NCBI GenBank assembly: GCA_037440525.1
Contig: JBBITW010000022.1
Coordinates: 1 to 28,796, forward strand
Source: JBBITW01 sp037440525
GTDB taxonomy: Bacteria > Desulfobacterota > BSN033 > UBA1163
DNA: 28,796 bases
Direction of reading: 5' to 3'
The translations under genes and the position numbers were made by a program. This document shows positions 1 to 8,844 of this stretch, piece after piece. Position 1 is the first letter of the stretch. The number at the start of each line of letters is the position of its first letter. Below the pieces are notes generated by a model. That model saw only the letters and a program-made list of their open reading frames with translations, searched no databases and had not been told where the DNA came from.

Positions 1-69
1 TGCCAGATCTTTTAAAATAGCCCCATTTAAGTGACGGGTTACGAATGACTCTTTTATTTTAAGAGGAAA

Positions 70-1518
70 TTAGATAAGAAATTCTGCTATATTGATGTTA
101 TACTCGTTTGGATCGAGTGTCTTTACAATCGTCCATTTAAATTCCCCAGTAGTTTCATCCTTCTCTGTGAGGTCTAAAATCTTTCCCTTTCTGTATTCAC
201 CCTCACTATAATAGATGAGATTTACCTTTGGTCTCTCAATCATTTCACTCTCTTCCTGAATTTGAATGACAATTCCCATCTCATTGGTATTTAATAAAAC
301 GAGTGTTCCGAGAGGATAGACCCCTATCATGTTTACAAAAACCTTAACCAGTGATGGATCGAAGTCAGTTCCACTTCGTTCTAACATCAACCCTAAGATT
401 CTCTCTGATACATAGGGGAATCGATTATAAACCCTTGGTCTTACCAGGGCATCATAGAAGTCCGCAATAGCAACTATTCTGCCAAATAGTGTAAGTCTCT
501 TCTTACGGGCGAGTTTCGGATATCCCGTAAGATCGTATTTAAGGTGATGTTCAAATGATGCGTTAATCATTCGGGTAGAAAGCTCTCCCCATTCCTTCAT
601 CCTCATGATGATCTCTGCCCCTAATACAGGATGATATCTCATTATTGCCCATTCTTCAGATGACAACTTCCCTTCCTTATTTATCAACTCTTTTGGAATC
701 TTTGTCTTTCCAATATCATGAAACAGGGCTGCCATCCCAAGGTGAGAAAGATGCTTTTTGGGGATACCAATTCTCTGACCTATGGCAATGCTGTAAATGG
801 CAACATTGACAGAATGGTTAAAAGTATATTCATCATAATTTTTAATATTTGCCAACCCGAGCAGGGCAGAATCATCCTGAATAATGGCATTTACAGTGTT
901 CTGCATCAACCTCTTGGCCTTTCGAATATTAAGGACCCTCTGTGTCCTAACACTCTCCACGACTTCCTTTACTAAACTCACCGTCTTGAAATATATTTCC
1001 TTTGAATACTGTTTCAAATCCTCTGAGTCGATGTAAATCTCCTCGTCCTTAAAAAATTCTAATTTTCCGACCTTAATATCTTTGATCTGGCGGTACTCCA
1101 ACTGTTTATTCACGTAAATATAGTTGCTTTCATTATTCTCCTCAAGCCCGGAAAGGAGAAATACAAACTCCTTTAGTTGTTCTACATTTATATTGCCTGT
1201 TATCTCTATCTCTCCTATCCATCGCCTCCTCATCTCACTTAGTAATCCCCTAAATATTGGATAGGTATCGGCTCTTATCTGAATCTTTGCATTATTAAAA
1301 AAGAAATTATCACGAACAATCTTTAGGAAGAGACCTTTTTCCTGTGTAATGACAGGATCTACCACCTGATGGCATTCTTGAGAATATTGTTCAACAATCA
1401 CATTATTCTGATCATATATGGTCGTTCCCTTGAAAAGGCGATAAAATCTTATAATAAACTCTGTCCCTATCTTTGTGATCTGATCTTCGTCGAGTTGGAT
1501 CTTTTTATCGTTAATCAA
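70..1518 (-). CDS. HD-GYP domain protein, probable cyclic-di-GMP phosphodiesterase
   Basis: A 482-residue protein. The HD-GYP domain covers about residues 230-395: HxxNV at 235-239, HDIGK at 267-271, HP at 296-297, HH at 324-325, TGYP at 331-334 and RIVAIADFYDAL at 347-358. These are the metal-binding and signature motifs of phosphodiesterases that open cyclic-di-GMP. The HHExxDGxGYP signature is slightly degenerate (HHLKYDLTGYP), so activity is probable, not certain. Residues about 20-125 form an unnamed module resembling the N-terminus of the upstream HEAT protein. No membrane segment is seen, so it should be cytosolic. The start is TTG at 1516-1518, overlapping the upstream TGA as TTGA, which implies translational coupling with the HEAT gene. 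Confidence 0.9.
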   Translation of the reverse strand: MINDKKIQLDEDQITKIGTEFIIRFYRLFKGTTIYDQNNVIVEQYSQECHQVVDPVITQEKGLFLKIVRDNFFFNNAKIQIRADTYPIFRGLLSEMRRRWIGEIEITGNINVEQLKEFVFLLSGLEENNESNYIYVNKQLEYRQIKDIKVGKLEFFKDEEIYIDSEDLKQYSKEIYFKTVSLVKEVVESVRTQRVLNIRKAKRLMQNTVNAIIQDDSALLGLANIKNYDEYTFNHSVNVAIYSIAIGQRIGIPKKHLSHLGMAALFHDIGKTKIPKELINKEGKLSSEEWAIMRYHPVLGAEIIMRMKEWGELSTRMINASFEHHLKYDLTGYPKLARKKRLTLFGRIVAIADFYDALVRPRVYNRFPYVSERILGLMLERSGTDFDPSLVKVFVNMIGVYPLGTLVLLNTNEMGIVIQIQEESEMIERPKVNLIYYSEGEYRKGKILDLTEKDETTGEFKWTIVKTLDPNEYNINIAEFLI

Positions 1519-3293
1519 GCAGTCTGCTCCTTTGAAGGAATATTCTTTAATGCCAAACTGCAGGCATTCTTGATAGATTCGTCCCTTGAATTCGAACCCT
1601 TCTCCAGTATTGCCTTTGCATCCGAAGATGGGATCATGGCAAGTGCATTGGCTGCCCCAATCCTAATCTCATCTGTAACCCCGCGACCAAACCAGCTCTT
1701 TTTCTCCAAAAGTTCCTTAAGTACTGGAATGGCCTCAGCAGAACCAATCATTCCAATGGCATCAAAGAAGGCCTTTATCTCCATGCTATCTCTCTTTTGA
1801 AAGTCCTTGGATTGGACAGATTCAAGTAATGCATTTAAACCTGCTGACTTTCCAAACTTGCCAAGATTGATTGCAGCAATTGCCCTTATTTTTGGATCTC
1901 CATTTGTAAGGGCCCTGATCAGTAGCGAAACAGCCTTTTGTCCTCCAATTAATCCGAGAGCCAGAATTGCCTCACGCCTCACACGTGGATCTTGGTGGTT
2001 TAATATCTTTTGAACGTAAGGAACAGACTGTTCTTTTCCAATCCTTCCCAATATATAAGTAATATTTCTTACAAGAAACCATCGCTTATCATCTATGAAT
2101 GGGGTGAATAATTCTATCGAATTCTTTCCAATCTCTGCAAGGGCATCACAAATCACCCTTCTCGTCTTTGAATTCTTAACCTCTCCGAGCAATTTAATAA
2201 GTGGTTTTATAGAGTTTTGTTGAAGAAGCACAAGGTAGTGGTTTAAATCGTCCAGTTGAATCATTTCATCCTTTTCGAGTATTTTGCCAATCCTTTCAAT
2301 CCTCTGTTCATCTCCTGCAGAGTGAATTAATTTTTGAATTATTTCTCTCTGCCAGTCTTTGAGGTCATAAGTTTTGAGGATTATATAAAGTCTTTGCAAA
2401 AGATCAGAGGCCCTTTTAAAATCACTAAGACCCAATAAACTATCCAAAATTCTATTAAGAAGATTTGCTGTATCCTGATAAGGCTCTCGAGACCTTTCCA
2501 AGGCCAATATCTCAAAGAGGACATCGCTGATATTAAAGACGAATGTTGGATCGATTTCAGCTTCTACCTCTTTTTTAAGTTTTTCCACTTCCTCATGAGT
2601 AAGAAAATAGACATTTCTATCCATTAAAAATGGACGACCCTTCATCAACTTTGGGAGTATCCGATCCAGATCGGTCTCTCCTTCTCCCTCCTCTACTATA
2701 TCCACTTCCACTTCGTGGCCAATAGGTTTGAAAATTAGATTTGCCCTGAATTGCTCCACATTCTCAGGAATAAGGATTGGCTTATCCTCCAGGAATTCAT
2801 CAGTAGCTAAATAACTGATGTGAAGAAAATCCTTCTCCCAGAGTAAAGTAACTATGTCATCTTCCAATTCATTAATATTTTCACCACCTTTTATAACATC
2901 GATAAACCCCTGGACCTCCCAGTCCTCAAGACCCCTCATAAAACGAATCTCCCTCACCCCATCCTTATAAAGGATAAAGGAAAGGCTTGATTTCATATCC
3001 CTATTTTCATATAAGATCTTCCCCTTGAATGATAGGTCGTATTCACCTACCTGAAGGATAAAAGAAGGATATTTATTTAAAAAGAAATTAAATTTTTTTG
3101 TCAATTGGTCTCGAAATCCCTTGACTGTGGGATTATCTGGAGGATAAAACCTGACAGCCTTAACAGTCTTCACAATGGATGCAGTTAATTCTCGGGCGAG
3201 AATAAGCTCTTCGTCTGTTTCAACTCCCTCCGAAAGAACCATCTCTGCACCAAGATCGAGTGCCTTCTTTTCTCCCAATATATCCTCAGGCAT
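1515..3293 (-). CDS. HEAT-repeat protein with N-terminal module shared with the adjacent HD-GYP protein
   Basis: A 592-residue soluble protein. The C-terminal part (about residues 360-590) is a run of helical HEAT-like repeats, recognisable by recurring patterns such as DPRVRREAILALGLIGG and DPKIRAIAAINLGKFG. Such repeats bind other proteins. Residues about 35-135 contain a segment with YPPDNP and a later FMRGLEDWEVQGF stretch, similar in layout to residues 20-125 of the downstream HD-GYP protein. The start ATG at 3291-3293 is preceded by AGGAAG. It is first in a two-gene unit and overlaps the HD-GYP start by 4 bases. It may be a scaffold or partner for that enzyme, by inference from the overlap and shared module. 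No catalytic motif is seen. Confidence 0.85.
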   Translation of the reverse strand: MPEDILGEKKALDLGAEMVLSEGVETDEELILARELTASIVKTVKAVRFYPPDNPTVKGFRDQLTKKFNFFLNKYPSFILQVGEYDLSFKGKILYENRDMKSSLSFILYKDGVREIRFMRGLEDWEVQGFIDVIKGGENINELEDDIVTLLWEKDFLHISYLATDEFLEDKPILIPENVEQFRANLIFKPIGHEVEVDIVEEGEGETDLDRILPKLMKGRPFLMDRNVYFLTHEEVEKLKKEVEAEIDPTFVFNISDVLFEILALERSREPYQDTANLLNRILDSLLGLSDFKRASDLLQRLYIILKTYDLKDWQREIIQKLIHSAGDEQRIERIGKILEKDEMIQLDDLNHYLVLLQQNSIKPLIKLLGEVKNSKTRRVICDALAEIGKNSIELFTPFIDDKRWFLVRNITYILGRIGKEQSVPYVQKILNHQDPRVRREAILALGLIGGQKAVSLLIRALTNGDPKIRAIAAINLGKFGKSAGLNALLESVQSKDFQKRDSMEIKAFFDAIGMIGSAEAIPVLKELLEKKSWFGRGVTDEIRIGAANALAMIPSSDAKAILEKGSNSRDESIKNACSLALKNIPSKEQTA

Positions 3294-3690
3294 ATGACTT
3301 CTTCCTAACTTTATGAGATGATTATATTTTTATTTTTTTGTGATAATTTGTCAATAGTTTTTTTTGATGCCTCTGAAAAGTATTTAAAGAGAGTTTTATA
3401 GACTGGGGAGGTGGGGTGGAAAAGCCTTCGAGCGGATACTGATAATAGGTTGGCACTAATGATTAATACCCTGAAATTGCTTGATTTTCTTTGAAGCGAT
3501 TGTAAACAATTTAACTTCTTAATGTCCGCATTCGAAGGGTTTGGAACCCTACCTCCCCGGTCAATTCGGGACTTTTTCAGAATTCTCTTTTTGGGAGCTC
3601 TGAAAAAGCCCTTGAAATACCATCTTAAATATATCATCTTAGAAAATAGAAATAATTTCAAATCATGATTCATATATAGAAGTCCCAAAA
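3294..3690. other. Gene-free region between divergent genes, holding an inverted repeat
   Basis: About 400 bases separate the HEAT gene (minus) from rsmI (plus). Most of it is the inverted-repeat element at 3371-3583. A reading frame crosses the region on the minus strand but has no recognisable protein features and follows the repeat, so I do not call it. Promoters for both neighbours must lie here; I could not pick clear boxes. Confidence 0.6.
3371..3583. repeat. MITE-like inverted-repeat element, about 215 bp
   Basis: The left arm at 3401-3438 (starting GACTGGGGAGGT) pairs with the right arm at 3524-3562 (ending ACCTCCCCGGTC). The arms match over most of about 38 bases, allowing a few mismatches and one gap. 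Outside them, CTCTGAAAAG at 3371-3380 pairs with CTTTTTCAGA at 3572-3581. The spacer 3440-3523 shows nothing recognisable. A related single end lies at 21140-21173. No coding capacity is seen, so if mobile it would depend on a transposase elsewhere. Confidence 0.6.
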
Positions 3691-4428
3691 ATGGATATTA
3701 AGACAAAGGGGTCAAGGAAAATTTTTTCTTCTATTAAAAATCGAGGGGTTCTATATATTGTTTCCACCCCCATAGGAAACCTCGAAGACATTACCTTAAG
3801 GGCACTGAGGATTTTAAAAGAGGTCAATCTTATTGCGGCAGAGGATACACGAAGGACTCAAATTCTGCTCAGCCATTTCGAAATTAAAACACCCATGACA
3901 AGTTATTTTGAAGGCAATGAGATAAAGAAGAGGGAATATATCCTTACGAAATTGATGGAGGGAGAAAATGTAGCACTCGTTTCAGATGCAGGAACCCCTG
4001 GTATCTCTGACCCTGGATACCGTCTTATTCAATTGGTTATCAAAAATAATATTAAAGTCATTCCTATTCCAGGCCCATCAGCGGTGATAACAGCCCTTAG
4101 TGTTTCTGGCCTTCCAACCGATGGCTTTATATTTAAAGGATTCCTACCACACAAATCTCAAAAAAGGAAGAACCAACTTCAAGAAATGAAAGATTTAAAA
4201 GAGACACTCATATTTTACGAATCACCTCATCGTATCTTCCAAACCTTGAAGGATATTTTCGAAATCCTCGGAGACCGAGAAATAGTCCTGACCCGCGAAT
4301 TGACAAAGATTTACGAAGAGATTTTAAGAGGGAAGGTGAGTGAGATCATAGGCCAAATTGAAGGTAGGAAGATAAAGGGAGAGATAACCCTTGTCATCTC
4401 CAAGGAAACCAAAAATGGTGATAAATAA
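3691..4428 (+). CDS. rsmI: 16S rRNA (cytidine-1402-2'-O)-methyltransferase
   Basis: A 245-residue member of the tetrapyrrole-methylase fold family. RsmI uses S-adenosylmethionine to methylate the ribose of C1402 in the ribosomal decoding centre. Visible signatures are STPIGNLEDIT (25-35), AEDTRRT (50-56), LVSDAGTPGISDPG (96-109) and IPGPSA near 126-131. It is somewhat shorter than the usual 270-290 residues, and the missing part is at the C-terminus, beyond the catalytic core. The N-terminal 18 residues before GVLYIVSTP are not typical of the family and the ATG at 3691 lacks a good ribosome site, so the true start may be further in. It converges with the permease gene, with only 7 bases between the stops. 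Confidence 0.93.
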   Translation: MDIKTKGSRKIFSSIKNRGVLYIVSTPIGNLEDITLRALRILKEVNLIAAEDTRRTQILLSHFEIKTPMTSYFEGNEIKKREYILTKLMEGENVALVSDAGTPGISDPGYRLIQLVIKNNIKVIPIPGPSAVITALSVSGLPTDGFIFKGFLPHKSQKRKNQLQEMKDLKETLIFYESPHRIFQTLKDIFEILGDREIVLTRELTKIYEEILRGKVSEIIGQIEGRKIKGEITLVISKETKNGDK

Positions 4429-4435
4429 TATAACT

Positions 4436-6274
4436 CTAAACCGAAGAGGTTCCTTTAAAACCAATTGTAAAGTTAAATTTTGGAAAACGTCTTGGAAGGT
4501 GCATTAATTTAAAAACCATCACTCCGATAGATAATCGATCAATCCATGAAGACATAGGCCAACCAAAATGAACATTGATCTTCTGTCCAGGCATTTCATA
4601 TTCTATCAATTTTAAAAGTGAAACTATATGGTGATATAATCCTTGTTTCCCGATGGGGAAATGAAACTCATTCGGGGCACATTTTGGAGGATTTCCCTCC
4701 CGCGGGGAATAAAATGTTACATAAAATTCATTCTGCTGAGGGCTAAAAACTACCTCTTCTCTTGGCCTACGGAAAAATATATGGATTTCAGAATGTGGAG
4801 ACTGGGCCATACGAAGAATCATATCCATCTCGTTATCAGCCTTTTGCAATTCTTGAATCTCTGGTCCTTTCTTCTGAGCCACAAGCAATCCTGCCAAAAG
4901 AACCAGACCTGTCACAGAAGCCCACATCATTACACCATGTGGTTTCATAGAGGCCAAAAAGAAGAAACAACTCATAAATATGATCCAGATCAAAAGAGTG
5001 ACAAAACGGCTGGTATGAAATTGTCTTACCTCTTTAGTCCCCATAAAATAACGGTATATCAGTAGGGAGAGCATATTTATACAGAAGCTTGCAATCAAGC
5101 CTAATGCATACATATCAGCAAGTATCATCTGGCTTCCCTGAGTGATCAATATGATGAACGAAAAAAATATTGCATTAAAAATATGGATGCGATAAAGGGA
5201 TTGTCTTCTGTTGGTAACAATGAACCACTTAAAACCATATCTCTCTGCCACCCGCTCCATCAGTTCGCTTGAAGCAACAAAGGCTGTGTTTATGGCCATG
5301 ATTAATGTAAAGCTTGCAAGGACTGCAACAGCCACTCCGAATGGCATCCCATTAATTAAGGTTGCATAGTGGGTAATCAGATCTCCTTCGTGGCGGGCAA
5401 AATCTATAGGGAAAGATAATGCAAGTGTCGCAACAGCAGGAGTTACGAGTCCAACGGTGCAGGCAAGAAAGATATATGCCTTCCCAATCTCTTTCCAGCT
5501 TCTGACCAATCCAGCGGTCTGTAGAACCGATTCAACCCCTGAATAGGCCAATATACAACTGGCCGTAGAAGCGATGAAAATCCCATAACCATAAAAAATG
5601 GACCCTCCTCTTAAACGATTGAACGTATGGATATATCCTGCATTGAGTCTTACAAGAGAGTCTGAATCAAATGACAATATACCAGAAGCAATCAAATTTA
5701 GAAAAATAAATGTTGCAAATATAAAAATCGAGAATGTGAATCGTGCATTTTCACGAATACCGAGGATATTAAGCCCAGCAATGGACCAGATAATCATAAA
5801 TACAATAATCATCTTATAAAAATGAGGCATTTGAAAAAAAGAGGTGGCATTCTCCACTGCACTCACAGCTGAAATACAGGCTGTTAGGATATAATCTACC
5901 ATGATAGATGCTACTGCAATAAACGAGACGATTGGGCCAAGGACTAAATATGAGAATGAATAGACACCTCCTCCAAATATTCCATGCTGTTCAAGGATTT
6001 CAGCAATCTCAACCAGACGGGTTGTCATATAATGGATAAAGAAGGCAGTAAAGGTGATAAATACAATGGCGCTTGGGCCAATAAATCGAAATGCCTCTGC
6101 AGGTGCGTAAAAGACTGAGGTAAGTTCGTCCATCAAGGTGATAATGGCAATAGCAAGCCATGTAAGCCAGACTTTACCTCCATGAAAATAGGTTAAAAGA
6201 GCCTTTTTGCGCAACAAAAAGAGAAAGAGGCCTATCAACGAAATGTTTAAAATTAGTAAAACAACTAATTTCAT
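4436..6274 (-). CDS. APC-superfamily permease, KimA-like potassium importer candidate
   Basis: A 612-residue membrane protein with about 12-13 hydrophobic helices and a soluble C-terminal domain of roughly 130 residues. The first segment matches the KimA/APC pattern: MDELTSVFYAPAE puts Asp49 and Tyr56 seven residues apart, and VDYILTACIS gives Thr131 and Ser135. From memory, B. subtilis KimA uses Asp36, Tyr43, Thr121 and Ser125 with the same spacings to bind potassium. Total length is close to KimA (about 607). One extra N-terminal helix (residues 1-22) precedes the usual first helix. KimA is a proton-coupled potassium importer. The neighbouring RCK and KtrB-type genes support a potassium role, but amino-acid transport cannot be excluded from sequence alone. 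Confidence 0.8.
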   Translation of the reverse strand: MKLVVLLILNISLIGLFLFLLRKKALLTYFHGGKVWLTWLAIAIITLMDELTSVFYAPAEAFRFIGPSAIVFITFTAFFIHYMTTRLVEIAEILEQHGIFGGGVYSFSYLVLGPIVSFIAVASIMVDYILTACISAVSAVENATSFFQMPHFYKMIIVFMIIWSIAGLNILGIRENARFTFSIFIFATFIFLNLIASGILSFDSDSLVRLNAGYIHTFNRLRGGSIFYGYGIFIASTASCILAYSGVESVLQTAGLVRSWKEIGKAYIFLACTVGLVTPAVATLALSFPIDFARHEGDLITHYATLINGMPFGVAVAVLASFTLIMAINTAFVASSELMERVAERYGFKWFIVTNRRQSLYRIHIFNAIFFSFIILITQGSQMILADMYALGLIASFCINMLSLLIYRYFMGTKEVRQFHTSRFVTLLIWIIFMSCFFFLASMKPHGVMMWASVTGLVLLAGLLVAQKKGPEIQELQKADNEMDMILRMAQSPHSEIHIFFRRPREEVVFSPQQNEFYVTFYSPREGNPPKCAPNEFHFPIGKQGLYHHIVSLLKLIEYEMPGQKINVHFGWPMSSWIDRLSIGVMVFKLMHLPRRFPKFNFTIGFKGTSSV

Positions 6275-6344
6275 TTATTTAATTAAAACCTGTCTAAATT
6301 GAGACTCTTAAGCTTTGCCTCTTAGAGCTACTCAAATTTATGTC

Positions 6345-6992
6345 TTACTTTATTTTGTTGATATCCTCCTCTTTTCCTATAACCACTAAGATGTCGCTAT
6401 CTTTTATAACGAAATCTGCCTTTGGAACCATCTGAATACGCTCTGGAAGCACCTCTCTTACTGCAATGACCTCCACATGATATTTACTTCTCAGATGGAG
6501 TTCCCCAATCGTCTTCCCATAAAAGTTCGGGGGAGGAACCAATTCAGTTATTATATATTCTTCAGAAAGAGGAATATAATCCAGAACGTTTGGAGAAACA
6601 AGACTCTTTGCCACTTTATCAGCCATTTCCTTTTCAGGGATTATAACCTGTGTGGCCCCCACCCTTTCAAGGACCCTTTTGTGATCCTCATTGGGTGCCT
6701 TAACAATGATCTGATTTACTTTCGATTCCTTCAAGTGAAGAGTAATGAGAGTACTGGCAGCAAGATCCTCTCCAAAGGAAATCACAACAACATCATCTTC
6801 CTGAATCCCAATCGATTCCATTACCTCCCTTTTTGTCCCATCAGCAAGTATTGCTTTGTTACAGAAATCCTTTACCTGCTGAACAGCCTCCTTGTCTTTG
6901 TCGATGGCAATCACCTCAATGCCATTTTCAAAAAGGGTTTTAACGAGATTATTCCCAAAAATCCCCAGCCCTATAACAATCACTCGTTTCAT
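6345..6992 (-). CDS. RCK-domain regulatory subunit of potassium uptake (KtrA/TrkA type)
   Basis: A 215-residue cytosolic protein with the KtrA layout: an N-terminal nucleotide-binding RCK_N domain (about 1-120) starting with the Rossmann motif GLGIFG at residues 8-13, the acidic end of strand 2 (AIDKD), then an RCK_C domain (about 135-215). Its length equals single-unit KtrA/KtrC (about 220), not the double-unit TrkA of enterobacteria (about 458). Such proteins form an octameric ring under a KtrB dimer and gate it in response to ATP/ADP or NAD(H). It follows the channel gene on the same strand after about 120 bases. The start is ATG at 6990-6992. Confidence 0.92.
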   Translation of the reverse strand: MKRVIVIGLGIFGNNLVKTLFENGIEVIAIDKDKEAVQQVKDFCNKAILADGTKREVMESIGIQEDDVVVISFGEDLAASTLITLHLKESKVNQIIVKAPNEDHKRVLERVGATQVIIPEKEMADKVAKSLVSPNVLDYIPLSEEYIITELVPPPNFYGKTIGELHLRSKYHVEVIAVREVLPERIQMVPKADFVIKDSDILVVIGKEEDINKIK

Positions 6993-7065
6993 CTAAATCT
7001 CCTTATAATCCTCTTTATAAATTGAGTAAGCTGTATCTTCTTTTTATTTTAGCTTTTCCCTTTTT

Positions 7066-7114
7066 ACTTCTCACTTCTCACTTTTCACTTCCCACCTCCC
7101 ATTTCCCATTTTCT
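7066..7114. repeat. Degenerate 7-base tandem repeat, seven units
   Basis: Seven consecutive 7-base units: acttctc, acttctc, acttttc, acttccc, acctccc, atttccc, attttct. They end immediately before the stop codon of the KtrB-type gene and lie in the spacer ahead of the RCK gene. On the minus-strand transcript they read as purine-rich GAGAAGT-like repeats. Such heptamers resemble the short tandem repeats between genes of some bacteria; function is unknown. Confidence 0.85.
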
Positions 7115-8488
7115 CTATCCCACCATAATCCCTTCCTCTGCATATACAATACCTTCTTCTCTTTTACTTCGTGAGAGAGAAAATGCAAGTGTAAGCGGTC
7201 CAACCCTTCCTGCAAACATCATCAATATAATGGCTATTTTTTGGACATCGGTTAACCTGGATGTAACCCCCATTGAAAGTCCAACCGTTCCAAAAGCAGA
7301 AACGGTCTCAAAAAGGTATTCTACAAAGAGGTGACGACTTTCTATCGGTGGAGTATTCCCACTGCCTGAAATTAAAAGAATGGAGGTTATCAAAGAAATA
7401 GAAAAGGCAGAGGCAAAGATAATTGAAATCGTTCGGCTTACAATCTCTCTTGGAATTGTTCTATGGAAGATATTTACCTCTTCATTACCTTTTAAACGAT
7501 TCCAGATCATAAGAAGTAACAGTGAAGCACTTGTGGTTTTAACACCTCCACCTGTTGATCCTGGAGAGGCACCTATAAACATCAATATGAGGAGAAGAAG
7601 GATTGTTTCGTTTGTGAGGGCTCCTATCTCTACCGAATTAAAACCACATGTCCTTGGTGTAACTGATTGAAAAAATGAAGCCAATATCTTGTTCTTGATG
7701 GTAACATCCTTAAGAGTATGGCTATTCTCAAACACATAAAATAATAGAGCCCCTGAAAGGATCAAAAAAATGGTCATAATGATAACAATTCTTGTATGGA
7801 TTGAAAGCCTTTTTTTAATACCTCTAATCTTTTCTAAGATTTCATATTGAACAATAAACCCTAATCCCCCGATTACAAGTAAACTCATCACTGTAATATT
7901 TACAATAATGTCTCCCTGATATCTTATCAAACTATCAGAAAATAAGGAATATCCACAATTATTAAAAGCGGATACGGCATGATATAGTGCCTTGAAAAAG
8001 GCTTCAGAGAAGGAAAAATCTCTTGAAAACCGAATAAATAACAGGATTGTTCCTATTGATTCAAAAAAGAAGCTAAAGAGGAGAATTGACTTTAAGATCT
8101 TGATAAAATCTCTTGTTGGTGAATATAGAAATGTTGTTTGAACAATCTCCCTTTCCTTAAAGGATATCCCACGACCCATAAGAACAAAGAAGACTGTAGA
8201 AAAGGTTATGATCCCCAATCCTCCAATCTGAAAAAGAAAGAGGGTAATTACCTGACCAAGTGGAGTGAGATCTCTACCAATATCGATCACCACAAGTCCG
8301 GTTACACAGACTGCAGAGGCTGAAGTAAAAAGTGCATCTAAGAAACTTAATTGGCCATGTGTTGCTGAAAATGGAAATGCAAGTAAAATAGAGCCTATTA
8401 TAATGACAACAATGAAACTCAGAATAAAAGTCCTCGTGGGAGTGAGGTGTCTTGAAAATAAATTTTTTATTTTAAAAGTTACCTTCAT
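7115..8488 (-). CDS. Potassium uptake channel subunit, KtrB/TrkH family
   Basis: A 457-residue integral membrane protein of the SKT superfamily. The four pore-loop repeats are visible by their selectivity-filter glycines: SAVCVTGLV, SAFNNCGYS, VTPRTCGFNS and SAFGTVGLS. The length suits KtrB (about 450) and TrkH (about 480). Its partner is the KtrA-length RCK protein just downstream, so a KtrAB-like system is the best reading, and KtrB often depends on sodium. The start ATG at 8486-8488 has no strong ribosome site. A good promoter lies upstream at 8528-8556, leaving a leader of only about 30 bases. The gene is divergent from the antiporter operon. Confidence 0.93.
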   Translation of the reverse strand: MKVTFKIKNLFSRHLTPTRTFILSFIVVIIIGSILLAFPFSATHGQLSFLDALFTSASAVCVTGLVVIDIGRDLTPLGQVITLFLFQIGGLGIITFSTVFFVLMGRGISFKEREIVQTTFLYSPTRDFIKILKSILLFSFFFESIGTILLFIRFSRDFSFSEAFFKALYHAVSAFNNCGYSLFSDSLIRYQGDIIVNITVMSLLVIGGLGFIVQYEILEKIRGIKKRLSIHTRIVIIMTIFLILSGALLFYVFENSHTLKDVTIKNKILASFFQSVTPRTCGFNSVEIGALTNETILLLLILMFIGASPGSTGGGVKTTSASLLLLMIWNRLKGNEEVNIFHRTIPREIVSRTISIIFASAFSISLITSILLISGSGNTPPIESRHLFVEYLFETVSAFGTVGLSMGVTSRLTDVQKIAIILMMFAGRVGPLTLAFSLSRSKREEGIVYAEEGIMVG

Positions 8489-8527
8489 ACAAAGAGATGA
8501 TCAAATTCTTTTTTGGTTGCGTGATAA

Positions 8528-8556
8528 ACTTTACCTAAAAAAATCTTCTCTGTCAA
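8528..8556 (-). promoter_or_regulatory. Sigma-70-type promoter for the KtrB/TrkH-type gene
   Basis: On the minus strand, TTGACA (8551-8556) is followed by a 17-base spacer and TAAAGT (8528-8533). The predicted transcript would start near 8521, about 30 bases before the ATG. Confidence 0.6.
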
Positions 8557-8589
8557 TCAACAAAAAGAAGAGCTCTGAAAAACTTATTC

Positions 8590-8622
8590 AAGCCCCAAAT
8601 TAATCTATTTAAGGGGCTTTTT
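8590..8622 (+). terminator. Hairpin with T-run, terminator-like on the plus strand
   Basis: The stem AAGCCCC (8590-8596) pairs perfectly with GGGGCTT (8613-8619), followed by Ts to 8622. No rightward gene lies directly upstream, so it may be a remnant or part of an inserted element rather than a working terminator. Confidence 0.35.
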
Positions 8623-8765
8623 AATGCAAACCTTTTCTAATTTTATTAATACCTCAAGCATTTCCCTTGACTCCTTGCCCCCTTGAATCCCTATCATCTT
8701 AGCAACTTTTTTGGAGATGATCCATTTTTACAAATAAAATGCTTATGGCCATCATAATTACCCCA

Positions 8766-8842
8766 CCTTGCCTCCCCTTATTTTAAGGGGAGTTATGGAG
8801 GGGTTAATTACTTAAGAATTTTCCAGAGCCCTCCAGAGTTTC
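8766..8842. repeat. Dispersed intergenic repeat, copy A
   Basis: This segment closely resembles 28083-28153. Both contain TGCYTCCC, TTATTTTAAG, a GGAGGGG block, TAATTA and a final CAGAG-containing end in the same order. Inside it CCCCTTATTTTAAGGGG forms a short palindrome. A truncated third copy ends at 28670. Confidence 0.6.
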
Positions 8843-8844
8843 AC

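Noticed and set aside
718..975. 85-residue plus-strand frame opposite the HD-GYP gene
   Set aside because: Shadow frame fully inside a gene with strong motif support on the other strand.
3311..3688. 125-residue minus-strand reading frame
   Set aside because: It runs through the inverted-repeat element, has no recognisable family features and lies in the promoter region of two divergent genes.
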